In this document: positions 1 to 11,680 of the stretch, in pieces
How positions within the stretch are numbered: the stretch's first letter is position 1
Layout: every line of letters begins with the position of its first letter
Assembly: GCA_964036665.1 (NCBI GenBank)
Contig: OZ038533.1
Location: forward strand, 19,712,575-19,776,574
Origin: Gordius sp. MW1
Lineage: Eukaryota; Nematomorpha; Gordioida; Gordea; Gordiidae
Length of the DNA stretch: 64,000 nucleotides
Direction of reading: 5' to 3'
The notes under the pieces: model-generated
What the model saw: the letters and a program-made list of their open reading frames with translations, nothing else
What the model was told of the DNA's origin: nothing
Databases searched by the model: none
Translations under genes and position numbers: made by a program

Positions 1-285
1 CCTACACAGGGTGATGATCAACCAACCCCTGCACTAGCTGAAAATTCACAAAGTAGATTTGTTTAGTTTTAATTAGTATAACCCCCAAATAATTTAGATA
101 TAAAATTTTTGCTATCCCAAAAAGGAAAAACAAACTTTGATATATATGTCGCTGACAGAATTACTCAGATCACAACCTACTATAGATGCAAAAATTCAAA
201 ATGCTCTTGCAGATTAATATATTGTAAAAATATAGCTAAATTAAGAAATAATCACAACCTGAAACAGATGAGTATCAATATTTAG
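1..285 (+). CDS. FLYWCH-type zinc finger gene, 3' part, two exons
   Basis: Frame 1 is open from the window edge to 52, where a GT donor follows. An AG acceptor at 96-97 starts the second exon at 98. The junction is phase 1 on both sides, and the joined frame runs to a TAG at 283-285. Exon 2 encodes a FLYWCH-like zinc finger: KFLLSQKG, then YYRCKNSKCSCR (Cys-x4-Cys) and NNHN. FLYWCH domains bind DNA and often sit N-terminal to MULE transposases. The normal final His of the H-x-H pair is Leu here, so the finger may be defective. The exon opens like the second FLYWCH exon of the minus-strand gene near 27.4 kb (KFLLSQKG against RFLASQKKG) and uses the same intron phase, so the two are probably related copies. 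The upstream part lies outside the window. Confidence 0.6.
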
Positions 286-474
286 TGACAAAGTATAAAT
301 TAAAGGATTCCATAAATAATAATCCTATGGAATCCATATGTATGGTAATCCTAATGTATTTAAAATTAGAGAATCATTAATCCTATTAGGTATACAATGA
401 TGTACTTTACCAAAGACGCGAAGAAGTGGAAGATATATGGCAATAATCACATGCTCTACCATCTTTTAAGGGGG

Positions 475-721
475 CCGGGTCAAAATAGCAGAAAAAAACA
501 GCAGAATTGGTCAGAACTGGTCAGATCAAGATTGGTCAGGAGGGTTAAGGTTCGGGTTAGTGTTTTAGGTCAGCGTTTTAGGTTAGGGTCAGGGTTAGGA
601 TTAGATGCACATCAAATTCCCTCCCCATTTGAGATTTAATTCTAATATATTGATTATCTAAAATCATGTTCTGACCAGTTCTGACCAATTCTGCTGTTTT
701 TTTTCTGTTATTTTGACCCGG
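475..721. mobile_element. MITE with TIR starting CCGGGTCAAAATA
   Basis: The ends 475-533 and 665-721 are near-perfect inverted repeats (CCGGGTCAAAATA, then an AGAATTGGTCAGAACTGG motif). The core, about 558-640, contains TTAGGG-like short repeats and a stretch shared with the MITE at 5776-6015. No clear target duplication is visible. Two short open frames here (397-639 +, 578-814 -) come from the repeat and are not genes. Confidence 0.7.
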
Positions 722-1703
722 ATTCTCTTTTAAGTCAATGAAATGAACAATGAAGAAAACATTGCATTCACACATTTTAAATGTACAGCATTCATCTATA
801 TATATAAAAATCACGTGAAACGGTGTTAGGCATTAAACTCCTCCGAAACGGCTGGACCGATTTATATGGAAATTTCCGCGAATGATTGGTAGGTCTGAGA
901 ATAGGTTTTTAACTATATTCCAAATTTCTAAGTCATAAGACGGTCAAGTTATTTAGCTTTATACGTTTTGACGTTTACTAAAATGTCACTCAAACGCCAC
1001 CTCATGACGTATACTGCGTATCTATCGTGTTGTGAATGTATTCTTCCGCACGCAGTATTTGCAAAATATTTGTTATACATAGCAAAAAAGATATTTGTTA
1101 TTTGATTAAGATGGATTGTACTTCGCTGACCTCATCTTTATAAGAACTTTTAATATATTCAATTTAGAAGGCTTATCGAAGTAAATTCCAAAATAATTTT
1201 TTTAGGTTCACAAAAATTTGCAAATGTCTTTATTGGTTTATGGTTTTTTATTTCCAAAAATGTTTCATACGGACCAATGTACAACCTAACAAGTCAAATA
1301 CATTTATCAAGAGAGGGAATATAAATTATATCCTGAAGACGATTTCTATCAGCATGCTCTTAATGCATGAAGAATATAAGAAATATTTGGATTTCCATAC
1401 ATTTGCTACTTAAATGGAGGAGGGTACTCCTTAATCATCTTAAATTAAACTAACTAATTTTGAAATTTATATCTATAAAAGTTATATGAAATGCTGTTAC
1501 AATTTATTTTTGTATAGATCATAAGTTTATTATTTCTTTAACTACGTATTTTTCTAAAAGCTTAAGTGAATTTACAATATATAGAATGTCAAACAACATG
1601 TGTTTTTTTTAATTATTTTCTTTAACTGCTTTATTGTGTCATTTATATTTATTGTTTGTTAATTCATTAGATAGTTAATATAAATTCTTTACTCAATATT
1701 GTT

Positions 1704-2430
1704 AAAGATGAAATTACTCCCACTTAATCTTGCTACTGGCATTTAAGATAACTATCATATAAGGTTATTATTAAGTTTTAAAAGTAAGGTATATTATTAT
1801 AATCGGTTTGCATTAAGAAATATTAGAAGAAATTTTATTGGTAAGGGAATGGTTTTTAGAATATATTTCTCTAAATCCCACATCATATCTTATATTGTTA
1901 AAGATGAAATTACTCCCACTTAATCTTGCTACTGGCATTTAAGATGACTATCATATAAGTTTATTATTAAGTTTTAAAAGTAAGGTATATTATTATAATC
2001 GGTTTGCATTAAGAAATATTAGAAGAAATTTTATTGGTAAGGGAATGGTTTTTAGAATATATTTCTCTAAATCCCACATCTTATCTTATATCATGGGCGT
2101 AGCCAGGTTTTGGATTAGGGGGGGGGGGCAAAACGGGTAAAAGTTCATTTAGGGGGGGACAAAACATAAATTTTTTTAATTTTTCAATGTTTTTGCATTG
2201 AAAAATTTTTTTTTTCATAAATTAGGGGGGGGGGCAAAGATGAAATTACTCCCACTTAATCTTGCTAATGGCATTTAAGATGACTATCATATAAGTTTAT
2301 TATTAAGTTTTAAAAGTAAGGTATATTATTATAATCGGTTTGCATTAAGTAATATTAGAAGAAATTTTATTGGTAAGGGAATGGTTTTTAGAATATATTT
2401 CTCTAAATCCCAAATCTTATCTTATATTAA
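1704..2430. repeat. Three direct copies of a ~190-bp unit
   Basis: Copies lie at about 1704-1895, 1897-2091 and 2236-2430, all starting AAAGATGAAATTACTCCC and nearly identical. Copies 2 and 3 are separated by the MITE at 2092-2235. No coding frame was recognised. Confidence 0.85.
2092..2235. mobile_element. GGGCGTAGCCAG-family MITE copy inside the triplication
   Basis: The segment starts CATGGGCGTAGCCAG and carries G-runs followed by CAAA. Related copies lie at 14662-14812, 46387-46496, 47864-47936 and 59913-60061. It falls exactly between repeat units 2 and 3, so it inserted after the triplication. The far end is degraded. Confidence 0.55.
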
Positions 2431-3736
2431 TGGCCCAACTACTGCTATTTCATTTAAGCAAATGCACAACCTGTCATCCTTTCTCCCACATATTAAGGAT
2501 AGAGCCCTATAATTCTCATTAAAGAGTTTTTGCTACAATTTAATTTATATATAGTTTTTTTATGATCTAGCCCCCCCCCCGGGAGAAAATTCTGGCTACG
2601 CGTCTGATTGACCTTGAGCCTTATTAATTGTCAATGCGAATGCCAATCTAATTGGAAATTGAATAGTAAAAATATCATTTTACCCTTCCCTAAAATCAAT
2701 ATATATAATTACATGAATATTTATGAAATTAAAATATAATTTATATATACCCAGTAAATAATATATTTAAAAAGGAAAATGTCTCAAAAGATATCTTAAA
2801 AGAAAGATGTACCTTTTGCCTAATAATAATGTAAGATAAAAAGACTGAATGTCATCCAAAAAATGCAATTTTATATTTGTTGCTGAGGGGCTGAAAATCA
2901 ACAAATACAAAGCCTTTTTAACTCTAAAATTTTTTATCCCTTTGGTCGCTTCGTGTTTGGGCACCTTTGGTAAACAGGTTTCAACCTATTTTATGTATTT
3001 TTTTTATATTTCCGCAACTATTTTTATACATATTCGAACTCCTCCCTCCCCTGAGACCAATCGCACATATAATCCCTTACAATTCTAAGGATCCTTCTCA
3101 AGTGGACTACGCCGATTTATAATCAACATACGTATCCACGGTTCTTTGGTGTTAGGTAGTGCCCCCGGGCCCCGTGTTGTTTTTTGTTGAGCATTTAACC
3201 TAAACTCTTCTACACTTCGTTGAAAAACATTTCATTTGCTGTGAAATTTAAGCAGGGGAGAAAACGGACCTTTATGTTTTAGGGCTTGGCTACGCATGCT
3301 TATACCGGTTGATTCAAGTTTTAATTAATTATCTGAGTACACTGATAGCTTATTGACTAAAGTAAGGTTTGTGGGCAATTTTAAGCAAACAAAAAAGATC
3401 TGCTTAGGAAGTTAGGGGATATTCGCATGTTTCGGAAATAACCGAGATTAATGATGTTGCTCCAGGCTCGATTCGGGCGCAAAAATAAAAATGGCTTTTT
3501 GCCTCGGGCCGGACTACTCATACAAATTAACGTAAAACAGTGGTCATTTTATGGAGCATTTTAAACCTCGACTGTGGATTAATAAAATAATTAAATAAAG
3601 ATAGAATACATGTGAACAACAAAGTGAGTTAAAAAAAACCTTATTTTTTGTCGAACTTGACATTATGAAAATAAATTAAATAGGAATTAAAAATTGATTT
3701 AAGAATGGGCATTAAACACCAGGGAAGGAAAGCTTA
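2431..3736. other. No gene recognised (Helitron interior)
   Basis: AT-rich sequence. A C-run followed by TTCTGGCTACGCGTC near 2570-2605 looks like the end of another GGGCGTAGCCAG-type MITE. Short open frames on both strands at 2767-3088 overlap each other and resemble no family. Confidence 0.4.
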
Positions 3737-4075
3737 TAAAAGCCACAGAGATGAGAATTCTACGGTGGAGCTTGGCGTAAACTAAGCTCGACCGACTTTC
3801 TCATGTCAAAAATGAATATTCAACTTATGGCGGACTTGATTAACGAAAATCGATTAAGGTGTTATGAAGATATACTAAGGGGGACACGAATGACCTAAAT
3901 CGAAAAGTGCTGGACATGGAGGTGCCGGAAAAGTGAGGAAGAGGACGACCCGTGTCACATTGAAGGGGCAAGGCGATTGTTATGAAAACTAAAGAGTAGT
4001 CAAGACATGGCACTCAACCGGTCAAGATGAAAAAAACTTATCAAAACAAACCCCACGACTGTGGGACCAAATAAC
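3737..4075 (+). pseudogene. 5'-truncated RTE LINE, C-terminal fragment
   Basis: The sequence is clearly related to the 3' coding end of the RTE element at 17920-20940 (segments for ATGAGAATT..CGGTGGAGC, GTGCTGGACATGGAGG, GAAGAGGACGACC), but frameshifts break the frame. It ends with GATAAAGAAGA, the same 3' terminus as the larger copy. 5' truncation with an exact 3' end is typical of LINE insertion by target-primed reverse transcription. Confidence 0.75.
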
Positions 4076-4949
4076 TGATAAAGAAGAGGAAGATTCAAAC
4101 AAAGGCTTCACACCTGTACCCCGGTGGGGCTGCCCCTCTAAACCTTAAACCCCTGTCTACTTGCTGTCTTTGTGTCGCCTTATTAGGGTCTTCTAAATTC
4201 GTATGGGAGCATTCATTTGCTATGCAATTTAAGCAAGAGAAAAAATTAACGGAGAGGGAATTGAGGGTATAGGGTCGGGCTACGTCTATAATGGTACCTG
4301 TTGGCCTAAACTACACAATATTACAGCAAAACATGATAACAATGAGACCTTACTGCAATAAAGCTCGGTTGGCGGCCAATGATATACCTAAAGTTTCTAA
4401 GCTGATGTAAGCAGAATTGTAGTTTGCCCAAATAAGTGAAAAGCTGGACGCGCTTAAATATGTTCAGGCGCAATAATAAAACAGATTTTCAGGACGGGTT
4501 GGGGTTTTGATTGAAGTTCGAAAACGGTCATTTTCCAGAATCGTGATTTTGCGGTAGGACCAAAAAAGGTTTTTAGCACCTTTAAAAAAACAAACCTGTG
4601 GCAATTTACAAATTAAATAATTCTTTAGATATGTATGAATTTATTTGACAGTATATTTATATAGGCAAAATGTGTAAAGCAAAGCAATAAAAAATTTGAT
4701 GTTAAGTACTTTGCTTTATGTGTTTATATTTTGTATTTAGCGTGTAAATTCTTTCTACATTAAGTTCGTGAATTATTCGTAGGACAATTACATTTTAATC
4801 GCTCATTATATGATCGAGGCAAAACGATGAGTATGCACATCACTTATAGTATTTTCAAGAAATAATGTATATTGCAAAACAACGTTTGCCGGGTCAGCTA
4901 GTGTTTTATATAAGAACCAAATGATACCAACAATTTATAGTATTCTTCC

Positions 4950-5760
4950 CAATAAATTTTCAAAGACATGGGTAGAATTTCTTACAAGCCTTTGACAAGT
5001 GTGCAGTTCTATAGGGCTTACATTTAATCCTATGTTTTGGCAAGTTGATTTTGAGATGGCATTTGAATATAAAATTGTAAATAAATAAACTGTATTAAGA
5101 CTGCATTAATATGTTGTAGATATTGAAAGTGCAATTAAGACTATATTTTCATTTGCTTGTAATTAAACATATTTGCAGCCCTTTTAATTTGAGATGGAAA
5201 ACACCTTGAATATATTATTAAATAAACTGTCTTATAAAATATTAAGATAAATAATCATATTAATATTTGCAATTAAGACTATATTCATGTTTGCTTGTAA
5301 TATTTTTAAACATTAGTTTACTAAATGGTTTATTAAATGAAATACATTGTTTTGAATTTTTAGATTTGTAATTATATAAAATTGTAAATCAATAAACTCT
5401 ATTAAGACTGCATTGTTTGTAGATATTATAAGTGCAATCAAGATAATATTTTCATTTGCTTGTAATTACATAAATTTATTATTTGCAATTCAGACTATAT
5501 TTATATTTGCTTGTAATAATTTTAAACATCAGTGTACTAAATGGTTGATTGTATAAATTTAACAAATTAAATGTGATTCATATAAATTGTAAAGGTTGCA
5601 CCCAAATCTAGCTCTTGAATTGATTGAAAGGAATAATTATAAACATTAGTGTACTAGATGGTTTATTGTATAAATTTAACAAATTAAATGTATTCGTACT
5701 AAGTAAATTGTAAAGGTTGCACCCAAATCTAGCTCTTGAATTGATTGAAAGTACATGATA
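4950..5760. repeat. Degenerate AT-rich tandem repeats
   Basis: Several imperfect copies of a unit with AATTGTAAATAAATAAACT, ATTAAGACTGCATT and TTTTCATTTGCTTGTAATTA recur at 5075, 5215 and 5385. Two direct copies of a segment ending TAGCTCTTGAATTGATTGAA lie at about 5530-5635 and 5645-5750. Non-coding. Confidence 0.65.
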
Positions 5761-5775
5761 AAACTTTAAGGTATC

Positions 5776-6015
5776 GTTTCAAAATGTCACAGTCCAAAAT
5801 GCAACAAAGCCACATCGTGAGATTCGCGTATCTCACGATCGTGAGATTCGCAATTACTCATTGCGCAAGCGCATAATTTCCATTGGGTAGTGTTTTAGGT
5901 CAGCGTTTTAGGTTAGGGGTTGGGTTAGGATTAGATGTACATCAAATTCCCTCCCCATTTGAGATTTAATTTTCCGTGATATTCGTGTGACATTTTGGAC
6001 TGTGACATTTTGAAC
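5776..6015. mobile_element. MITE with TIR GTTTCAAAATGTCACAGTCC
   Basis: A ~26-bp terminal inverted repeat (one gap) lies at 5776-5801 and 5991-6015. Inside the left arm is a second palindrome around GTGAGATTCGCG/ATCTCACGATCG. The core 5888-5971 is almost identical to the core of the MITE at 475-721, although the terminal repeats are unrelated. Confidence 0.7.
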
Positions 6016-7420
6016 CCAAAACAACTTTAAAATTAAAAAACATATGGAAATTTAAAAATCGTAGCAGTAGCATTATCGTAGCTTCGGGATTGTGCGTTTT
6101 CGGGATTTAGCCTGTATAAAAAAATATATAGAATTATATATAAGCAATTTATACACATGTATTATAATATATTAAACACTAAATTATATAATTAACGAAT
6201 ACAAGTTAGTTTGGTAAAGAGTAGTCTATAAACAAGAAATATATAATAAATTCAAGTATTATATACAGGATATCATCCGAGTGCTATCTCATGCCTCAAG
6301 ATTCTTATTTACAAGTTGATAGTGGAATATTTAGAACGTTAATGGACATAGTTAGAGAGTATAATCACAGCAAGTAAACATATTGCTAATGTTCTTTGTA
6401 CTTTAATAGAGAACATATTTAATTTTAAAAGGCCATTCTCTTTAGCCATTAGATTAAATAGAAATTCATACAATTTATGATGCTATATAACTTAATTTAG
6501 ATCACTAGAGATTGTAAAGGGGATGATTAGTATCAATTTTTTGCTATTATTTTAAAGCATATTTATATAAACTTAAATCTTTAACTATATCTACTTCTAT
6601 TTCTATTAATGTTTACTTATTGATGTACCATTTTATTGATATATATGATGATTGATGGATTCAAAATAAGAAACGCTTACCCCAATTTTTTCATTTAATG
6701 CTTACCAACTAGCAAGAGATTGCTTTAAAATCTTGTTTAAAAAAGATCTAATTAGAAAATGATATGGCAGGTCGTGAAAATCCGATAGCTATCAATAACC
6801 TTTTCAAGAATGTGAAAAATTTTATTTTTTACCAAACTTAATTTCAAGTGATATGAATAATAAGTTTAGATTTTATAGCATTTCAAAATTTAAACTCAAT
6901 AATCTCATTTCAGAGTTTTGTGCAGTTTTTTGCCAGAGATCTTAAATGAGAAGTTTATTTAAAAAATAGTACTTTTACAAACCCCAATTAATTTTAAAAC
7001 TTTGACTTTGTCTATGCCAACTATATTACAACTTAACATCATATATTGTAAACTTTTATTTGGTATCACTATCATCGTGTGTCTCGTTCATGTAAAATAA
7101 TAGAAACACTAGACAAATTATTAATAAGGTAATTAATAATATGCCCTTCATACTCTGAAAGAGGTGGTATGTTTGTTATAAATTTTGGTGGGCCTATTTT
7201 GGCTTGTCATATATAAGTATGAAGAGTAACACAAGATTACTCCTCCTTTCTGGGATTAAGATATTCTGGGGATGCCACTAGATTAACAAATATAAATAAG
7301 TTAATTATTAGTTAAAAATACATATTTTGGGAGGATCAATGCAACACATAAAAAAAATTAAATAGCAGAGATATTAAAAAATACCTTTATGGCTTGTGTC
7401 CATTTGATTAGTAAAATCCA
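6016..7420. other. Intergenic, no feature recognised
   Basis: AT-rich sequence without a supportable gene, RNA or repeat structure by eye. Confidence 0.4.
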
Positions 7421-7427
7421 GTGTTTG

Positions 7428-7860
7428 TGGAGTATTAGTAGGGACACGTATTAAAGGATGTCTATGGTTGTTAGTATGGACCACATTTGCTGAAAGAGAT
7501 ATAAAAATCCAGGCCTATAATACTTTCTGGCTGTCCCTGCCTAATTAAAACTCCAGGCAGTAAGTGGAGTATTAGTAGGGACACATATTAAGGGTGTCTA
7601 TGGTTGTTAGTAGGGCCCACACTTTACATCTAAAAAAGATTACGAAAATTCAGGACTACAATACTTTGTGGCTGTCCATGCCTAACGAAAACTGTAGGCA
7701 GTATTCTTGGACGGTTGGTAGGAACACCTATCGATTGGCTTCTTTGTGTGTTAGGAGTGGCCACACTCTGCTAATCTAAAAAAGATTCAAAACAGGACTA
7801 CAATACTTTGTGGCTGGCCCTGCACAATTAAGGCTCGAAGCAGCAGTTGATTAAATGCAG
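7428..7860. repeat. Three tandem ~136-bp units
   Basis: Each unit contains GTGGAGTATTAGTAGGGACAC or a decayed form, GTCTATGGTTGTTAGTA, TACAATACTTTGTGGCTG and a CCTGCCTAATTA motif. Divergence rises towards the third copy. The short open frame 7594-7779 lies in the repeat. Confidence 0.7.
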
Positions 7861-8153
7861 AGATATATGGGTGTCCATTCTGGCCTAGATAATATAAATC
7901 TGAAAATAAATGAAAATATTGCACTTGTAGGTATGAATATTATATGGTAAATGTTGAATCTATTCGATTCGACTTTATTAGAAATCAATTCACTTTACAA
8001 GGAACACGCGCTAGCAGAAACATGCGATTAAAATAAAGTACGCGATAAGGAAAAAGGAATAACAATCACGCGATAGGAAAAAGGAATAACACGTGTTGCA
8101 TGTCTTTTACTCCACCAGTATAATAGAACTTAAGCGTACAGTTCACATCGTCA

Positions 8154-8480
8154 GTTATCCTCTACACATCCCCCCTTTTCACGAAGATAATGCTTTAGGT
8201 AGCTTGGGGCCTGTCGTATCCGGCGCGGGTACCTAATCTCGGGTGGGGCCTTGTTAAGCTCCAGAGCCATGGGAATGGCAGTGTGTTCAATCGCTTCTGT
8301 AGCGGCATTGCCATTGGGAATCATTGGCAGGGAACCTTGACTGGACGCCGTTGGCAAGGAGCTTGCATCTATTGGCTCATTTGCAATGGGGCTTAATCGC
8401 GCGAGCGTATCCCGGTTCGGCCTCCCCCTTCATGTCTAACCATTCTCCAGTCCATATTTTCCTTGGTCTCAACTGATCTC
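8154..8480 (-). pseudogene. LTR retrotransposon Pol C-terminus fragment
   Basis: The minus-strand frame at 8154-8357 ends IRYPRRIRQAPSYLKHYL followed by a short acidic tail. The R-Y-P-x-R-x-R-x-x-P-x-Y-L pattern is typical of the last residues of Gypsy-type Pol, after the integrase. Upstream (to ~8480) the same region continues in other frames. GC content is much higher than in the surroundings, as expected for an inserted coding fragment. No reverse transcriptase or LTR pair was found nearby. Confidence 0.5.
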
Positions 8481-8501
8481 AATGTCGATGATGACTTTTC
8501 C

Positions 8502-9165
8502 CTAGGGCCCTAATATTGAAACGGGCCGGGCCGGGCCTGTTCGGGCAGCGGGCCGGGCAGGGCAATCTGGTATCTGTTCTCTATTGTCAAGGGTATTGGC
8601 AGCTATACGGCGTCCCAATTCTTTCAGATGGGCTTGGGTTTTAGGACCTATTGTTGTAAGGGTAGTGATCACTATAGGGGAGAAAAGCAGTGTGGAATTA
8701 AGTTCTGCGTATTTAGCGGACTTTAATCTTTCAGAATCAACAAGGGGGTCTTTGTTTTGGTTTGAGGGAGCAAAGGCGTCCGGACAAGTGTAGTCCCAAG
8801 CTAGGCATAGCTTTTTTGCCCATGGGATGAGGGTCTGTCCATCAGGTCTCTTCTTGTCGCTAAGGCAAAGACCATTAGGCTCCAATTGGGAGGGAAAGCC
8901 CGCCTTTTTGAATGTCTTCTGTAGAAGAGCATTAACAGATAGATGTGTGCCGTAGAAATCTGGCCTTATTAAATTTGCAATGCAGGCCGTGGTGACCTTT
9001 TGTACTAACGGATGAGCCACATAAGTTGCATTGATGAGAGGCAACTATATCACATCCTAGGCGGAGTCCTGTTGCAATCCTGAACTCGTTGTAGGAGAGT
9101 TGAAGGTCATGAGTCCGATTTGGGATGGCCTCTGTCCACTCGTGGCCGGACCTTGCTTCTTAAAG
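8502..9165 (-). pseudogene. Retroelement CCHC / RPDG endonuclease-like domain, copy A
   Basis: The minus strand encodes, with one frame change, CNLCGSSVSTKGHHGLHC (Cys-x2-Cys, His, Cys), then ..RHTS.., QLEPNGLC, KKRPDGQTLIPW and LAWDYTCPD. The order CCHC knuckle, R-H, then R-P-D with a downstream D resembles the zinc knuckle plus restriction-like endonuclease at the C-terminus of R2/CRE-type non-LTR retrotransposons. I recognise this architecture in many metazoan repeat proteins but do not know a family name. The open part spans 8502-9044; upstream residues (GHEWTEAIPN, LSYNEFRIATGLRLG) are in a second frame. Three more copies are in the window (39780-40345, 41796-42850, 51330-51640). Confidence 0.55.
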
Positions 9166-9800
9166 CTGGTAACTCTTCCAACGATTTAAATATTTCATAT
9201 GATCCGAATTTCTGATTCATGCATACAAAAATTTTACTGGATGTACCCAAATCAAAGGTTTTACATTAAGATCACATGGTGATGGCCTACAAGTGGGAAG
9301 ACAATTAAGGGTTCCTAGGCACAATCCCGAGTTTTAAAGTTTTATCACATCCCCAACAATATTATGGAAAATAAATTTGACGCAATTGGTCAATTTAAAC
9401 CTAAAAGCCATAGATGATCTTAAAAAGATGCTTGGATGAAAAGCTGTTTTTATCGGTAAAGTTGCCAGTCACCGTTATTGCTTGTGAGTTATCATGATTC
9501 ATCTTGCACCTAGACATAAGCTTTTTGCCTCTAAGAATGGGAAAGATATTTAATATGCTTACAGCACTGGAAGCAAGTAAGCAAAATTCAGGAAAACCCA
9601 TTCAATACCTGCCTTTATTTGGGCATGAATCCATAAAACTGACGTTTATCCTCGATATTGAGGAATGGACTAATTGAAACTGGAGAGATTCCTCAATGGG
9701 GACACTAATGGAGGAAAAACTCAGCAACAGGAACAAACTTCTGAAACAATATGGTTTTATGGTCAAGGATATCTAAGACAATCAATAAAACGAATTATCT
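9166..9800. other. No feature recognised
   Basis: No supportable gene. The short open frame at 9401-9601 (-) resembles nothing. Confidence 0.35.
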
Positions 9801-9816
9801 TGACTATCCGTGAGTC

Positions 9817-10125
9817 GGAGTTTGACGCCCAAACTAGTTGACCATGGAGAGCCTTCTAGGCCTTTCACCACAATTTGAATGGAGAATCGGTAGCCCCTCA
9901 ACCCAACTGCATCGTAAATAAGCCCCAGTCCGACGCCCAAACTGCTGACCATGAAGAGACTTCTAGCCCGTGTACCACAATGGAGAATCGGTAGCCCCTT
10001 AAACCAACCACATCGTAAAAAGACTTTCTTTCCACACCATCGATCCGTGAGCCCGAGTCCGATGCTCTAGCAAACAATGGAAAACCTTCAAGTCCTCTCA
10101 CCACAATCTCAAGGAAGTGTCGTAT
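9817..10125. repeat. Three degenerate ~110-120-bp tandem units
   Basis: Units start near 9817, 9926 and 10046 with GAGTCCGACGCCCAAACT-like sequence, followed by TGACCATGGAGAGCCTTCTAG, CACCACAA and GGAGAATCGGTAGCCCC. Non-coding by eye. Confidence 0.65.
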
Positions 10126-10349
10126 CCTTAATATTTATATGCGTATATTAGTCTCGTGCATGCTCTGCTTTTTGCTTTTACTTTATTCCTACTAATAACA
10201 ATACTGATCTTCGCTTTAGCATACTAACAAACTAACCACTAACCTAGTAACAACTGAACACTAACCTATAATTAGCGTGGCCCGAGATGCACCAATGGTG
10301 TCAGATGGGACTCAATCTTAGCTTGCCGATTTAGCTGTCATCGGGGCTT

Positions 10350-10402
10350 ATACATACATACAAACATACATACAAACATACATACATACAATGCATACAT
10401 AC
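10350..10402. repeat. (CATA)n microsatellite
   Basis: Runs of CATACATA with occasional CAAA interruptions. They produce a low-complexity open frame on the minus strand. Confidence 0.95.
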
Positions 10403-10513
10403 ATACATACAGTCAGCAGACCGTATGGCGCACACGTCACAACAATAGTTACAGCTGTCACTGGTCTAAAAACTATATAAAACCATCTAGAAGAATCCGG
10501 TACAAAAATGATT

Positions 10514-11465
10514 ACACTAGTCAACAAATAATGGTCTTGTGTAAATAACCGGGAAACGGTCAAGATATTTCGATAGAGTTTTTTGTGGTGAACACAAATA
10601 TGTTTTTCGTTTTTTTCCTATCCGTCAAGTTTTTTTTAGATATTTCGATTCAAAGTTGCGAAAATGACCGTTTTCGACCCTTTTCGATGCTCAATAGAGC
10701 GATATTGAATGGCTAAATTTTTTTTAAACCTTTAAGTGGTAGAACCAACTTAGGGTAAAACATTGAAAAATGATTTTTCCCTATTGTTTTTGCTTTTTAA
10801 TATATATCAAAAATGCAATTAGTTTCTATGCAAAATCGCGGCTTCCTTTCAGCCTCCCTCCCTCTCTATCTAATTGGCTTATATGCTTATATAACATAGT
10901 GCATGTAAGTGTTGATGAGTGTGGTGGGTGCAAGAGTAGTGGGTTAATACGAACTATTCCTACTACTACGCCTGTCATCCTTCCTCTCTACTAGAGGAAT
11001 AGCTCGTATTACGCCACTACTCTTACACACCCACACCCCCACATCATCCATTAATCACTCACATGCACCAAGAATATAGTGTTTTAAACCCAATTAGATA
11101 GAGAGGGAGGGAGGGAGGGAGGGAGGGAGGGAGGGAGGCTCAAAGGATGCCGCTTCGCATAGGGACTAATTGAAATTCGATATATTGGAAAAAGTAAAAA
11201 CAATAGGGGAAAAAATCATTTTTCAATGTTTTACCCTAAGTTGGTTCTACCACTTAGAGGTTTATATTTTTTTTTTAGCCATTCAATATCGCTCTATTGA
11301 GCATCGAAAAGGGTCAAAAACGGTCATTTTCGCAACTTTGATTCGAAACATCTAAAAAACCTGATGTATAGGGAAAAAACTAAAAACATATTTGTGTTCA
11401 TCACAAAAAACTATATCGGAATATGTTGTCCGTTTCCCGGTTATTTTTTTTTGTTGACCAGTGTT
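10514..11465. mobile_element. Near-complete 0.95-kb palindrome (foldback element)
   Basis: The left half from 10514 is mirrored by the right half to 11465. Matching blocks include GTCAACAA..AACCGGGAAACGG at the ends, CGAAAATGACCGTTTT..CGACCC at ~10660 and ~11310, TAGGGTAAAACATTGAAAAA at ~10752 and ~11215, and TCCCTCCCTCTCTATCTAATTGG at ~10853 against 11090. The centre lies at ~10990. The right arm has an expanded GAGG run (11100-11140). No coding frame. Inverted-repeat ends CACTGGTCAAC suggest a DNA transposon derivative. I see no clear target duplication. Confidence 0.75.
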
Positions 11466-11680
11466 ATTAATCGCTAAGAATTTATTTATATATAATTGTA
11501 TCATTGTATTCAAATATAAAACCTATAATGTCTGTTGTGTATTTAAATTATAATGAGGGGTGTAAATAGAGTGATCTAAATCATAAAGGTACCAATGTTC
11601 TAATTAGATAATACTATATTATAACAAAATAAGTAGTTTTATTGTGTTATATTTTTATTAAATGGCTGACAGGGTATTGT

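Larger units (their letters stand above)
795..4901 (+). mobile_element. Non-autonomous Helitron
   Basis: The 5' end begins TC (TCTATATATATAAAA). The 3' end is CTAG at 4898-4901, preceded about 10 nt upstream by a small hairpin (GCAAA..TTTGC, 4873-4889). The element sits exactly between A (794) and T (4902). These are the classical Helitron signatures: 5'-TC, 3' hairpin, CTRR end, insertion between A and T, no target duplication. The 4.1 kb interior has no Rep or helicase frame. It holds a tandem triplication, a GGGCGTAGCCAG MITE and an RTE 3' fragment, so it would depend on an autonomous partner. Confidence 0.7.

Noticed and set aside
397..814. Two overlapping small frames
   Set aside because: They read through a MITE and its inverted repeats.
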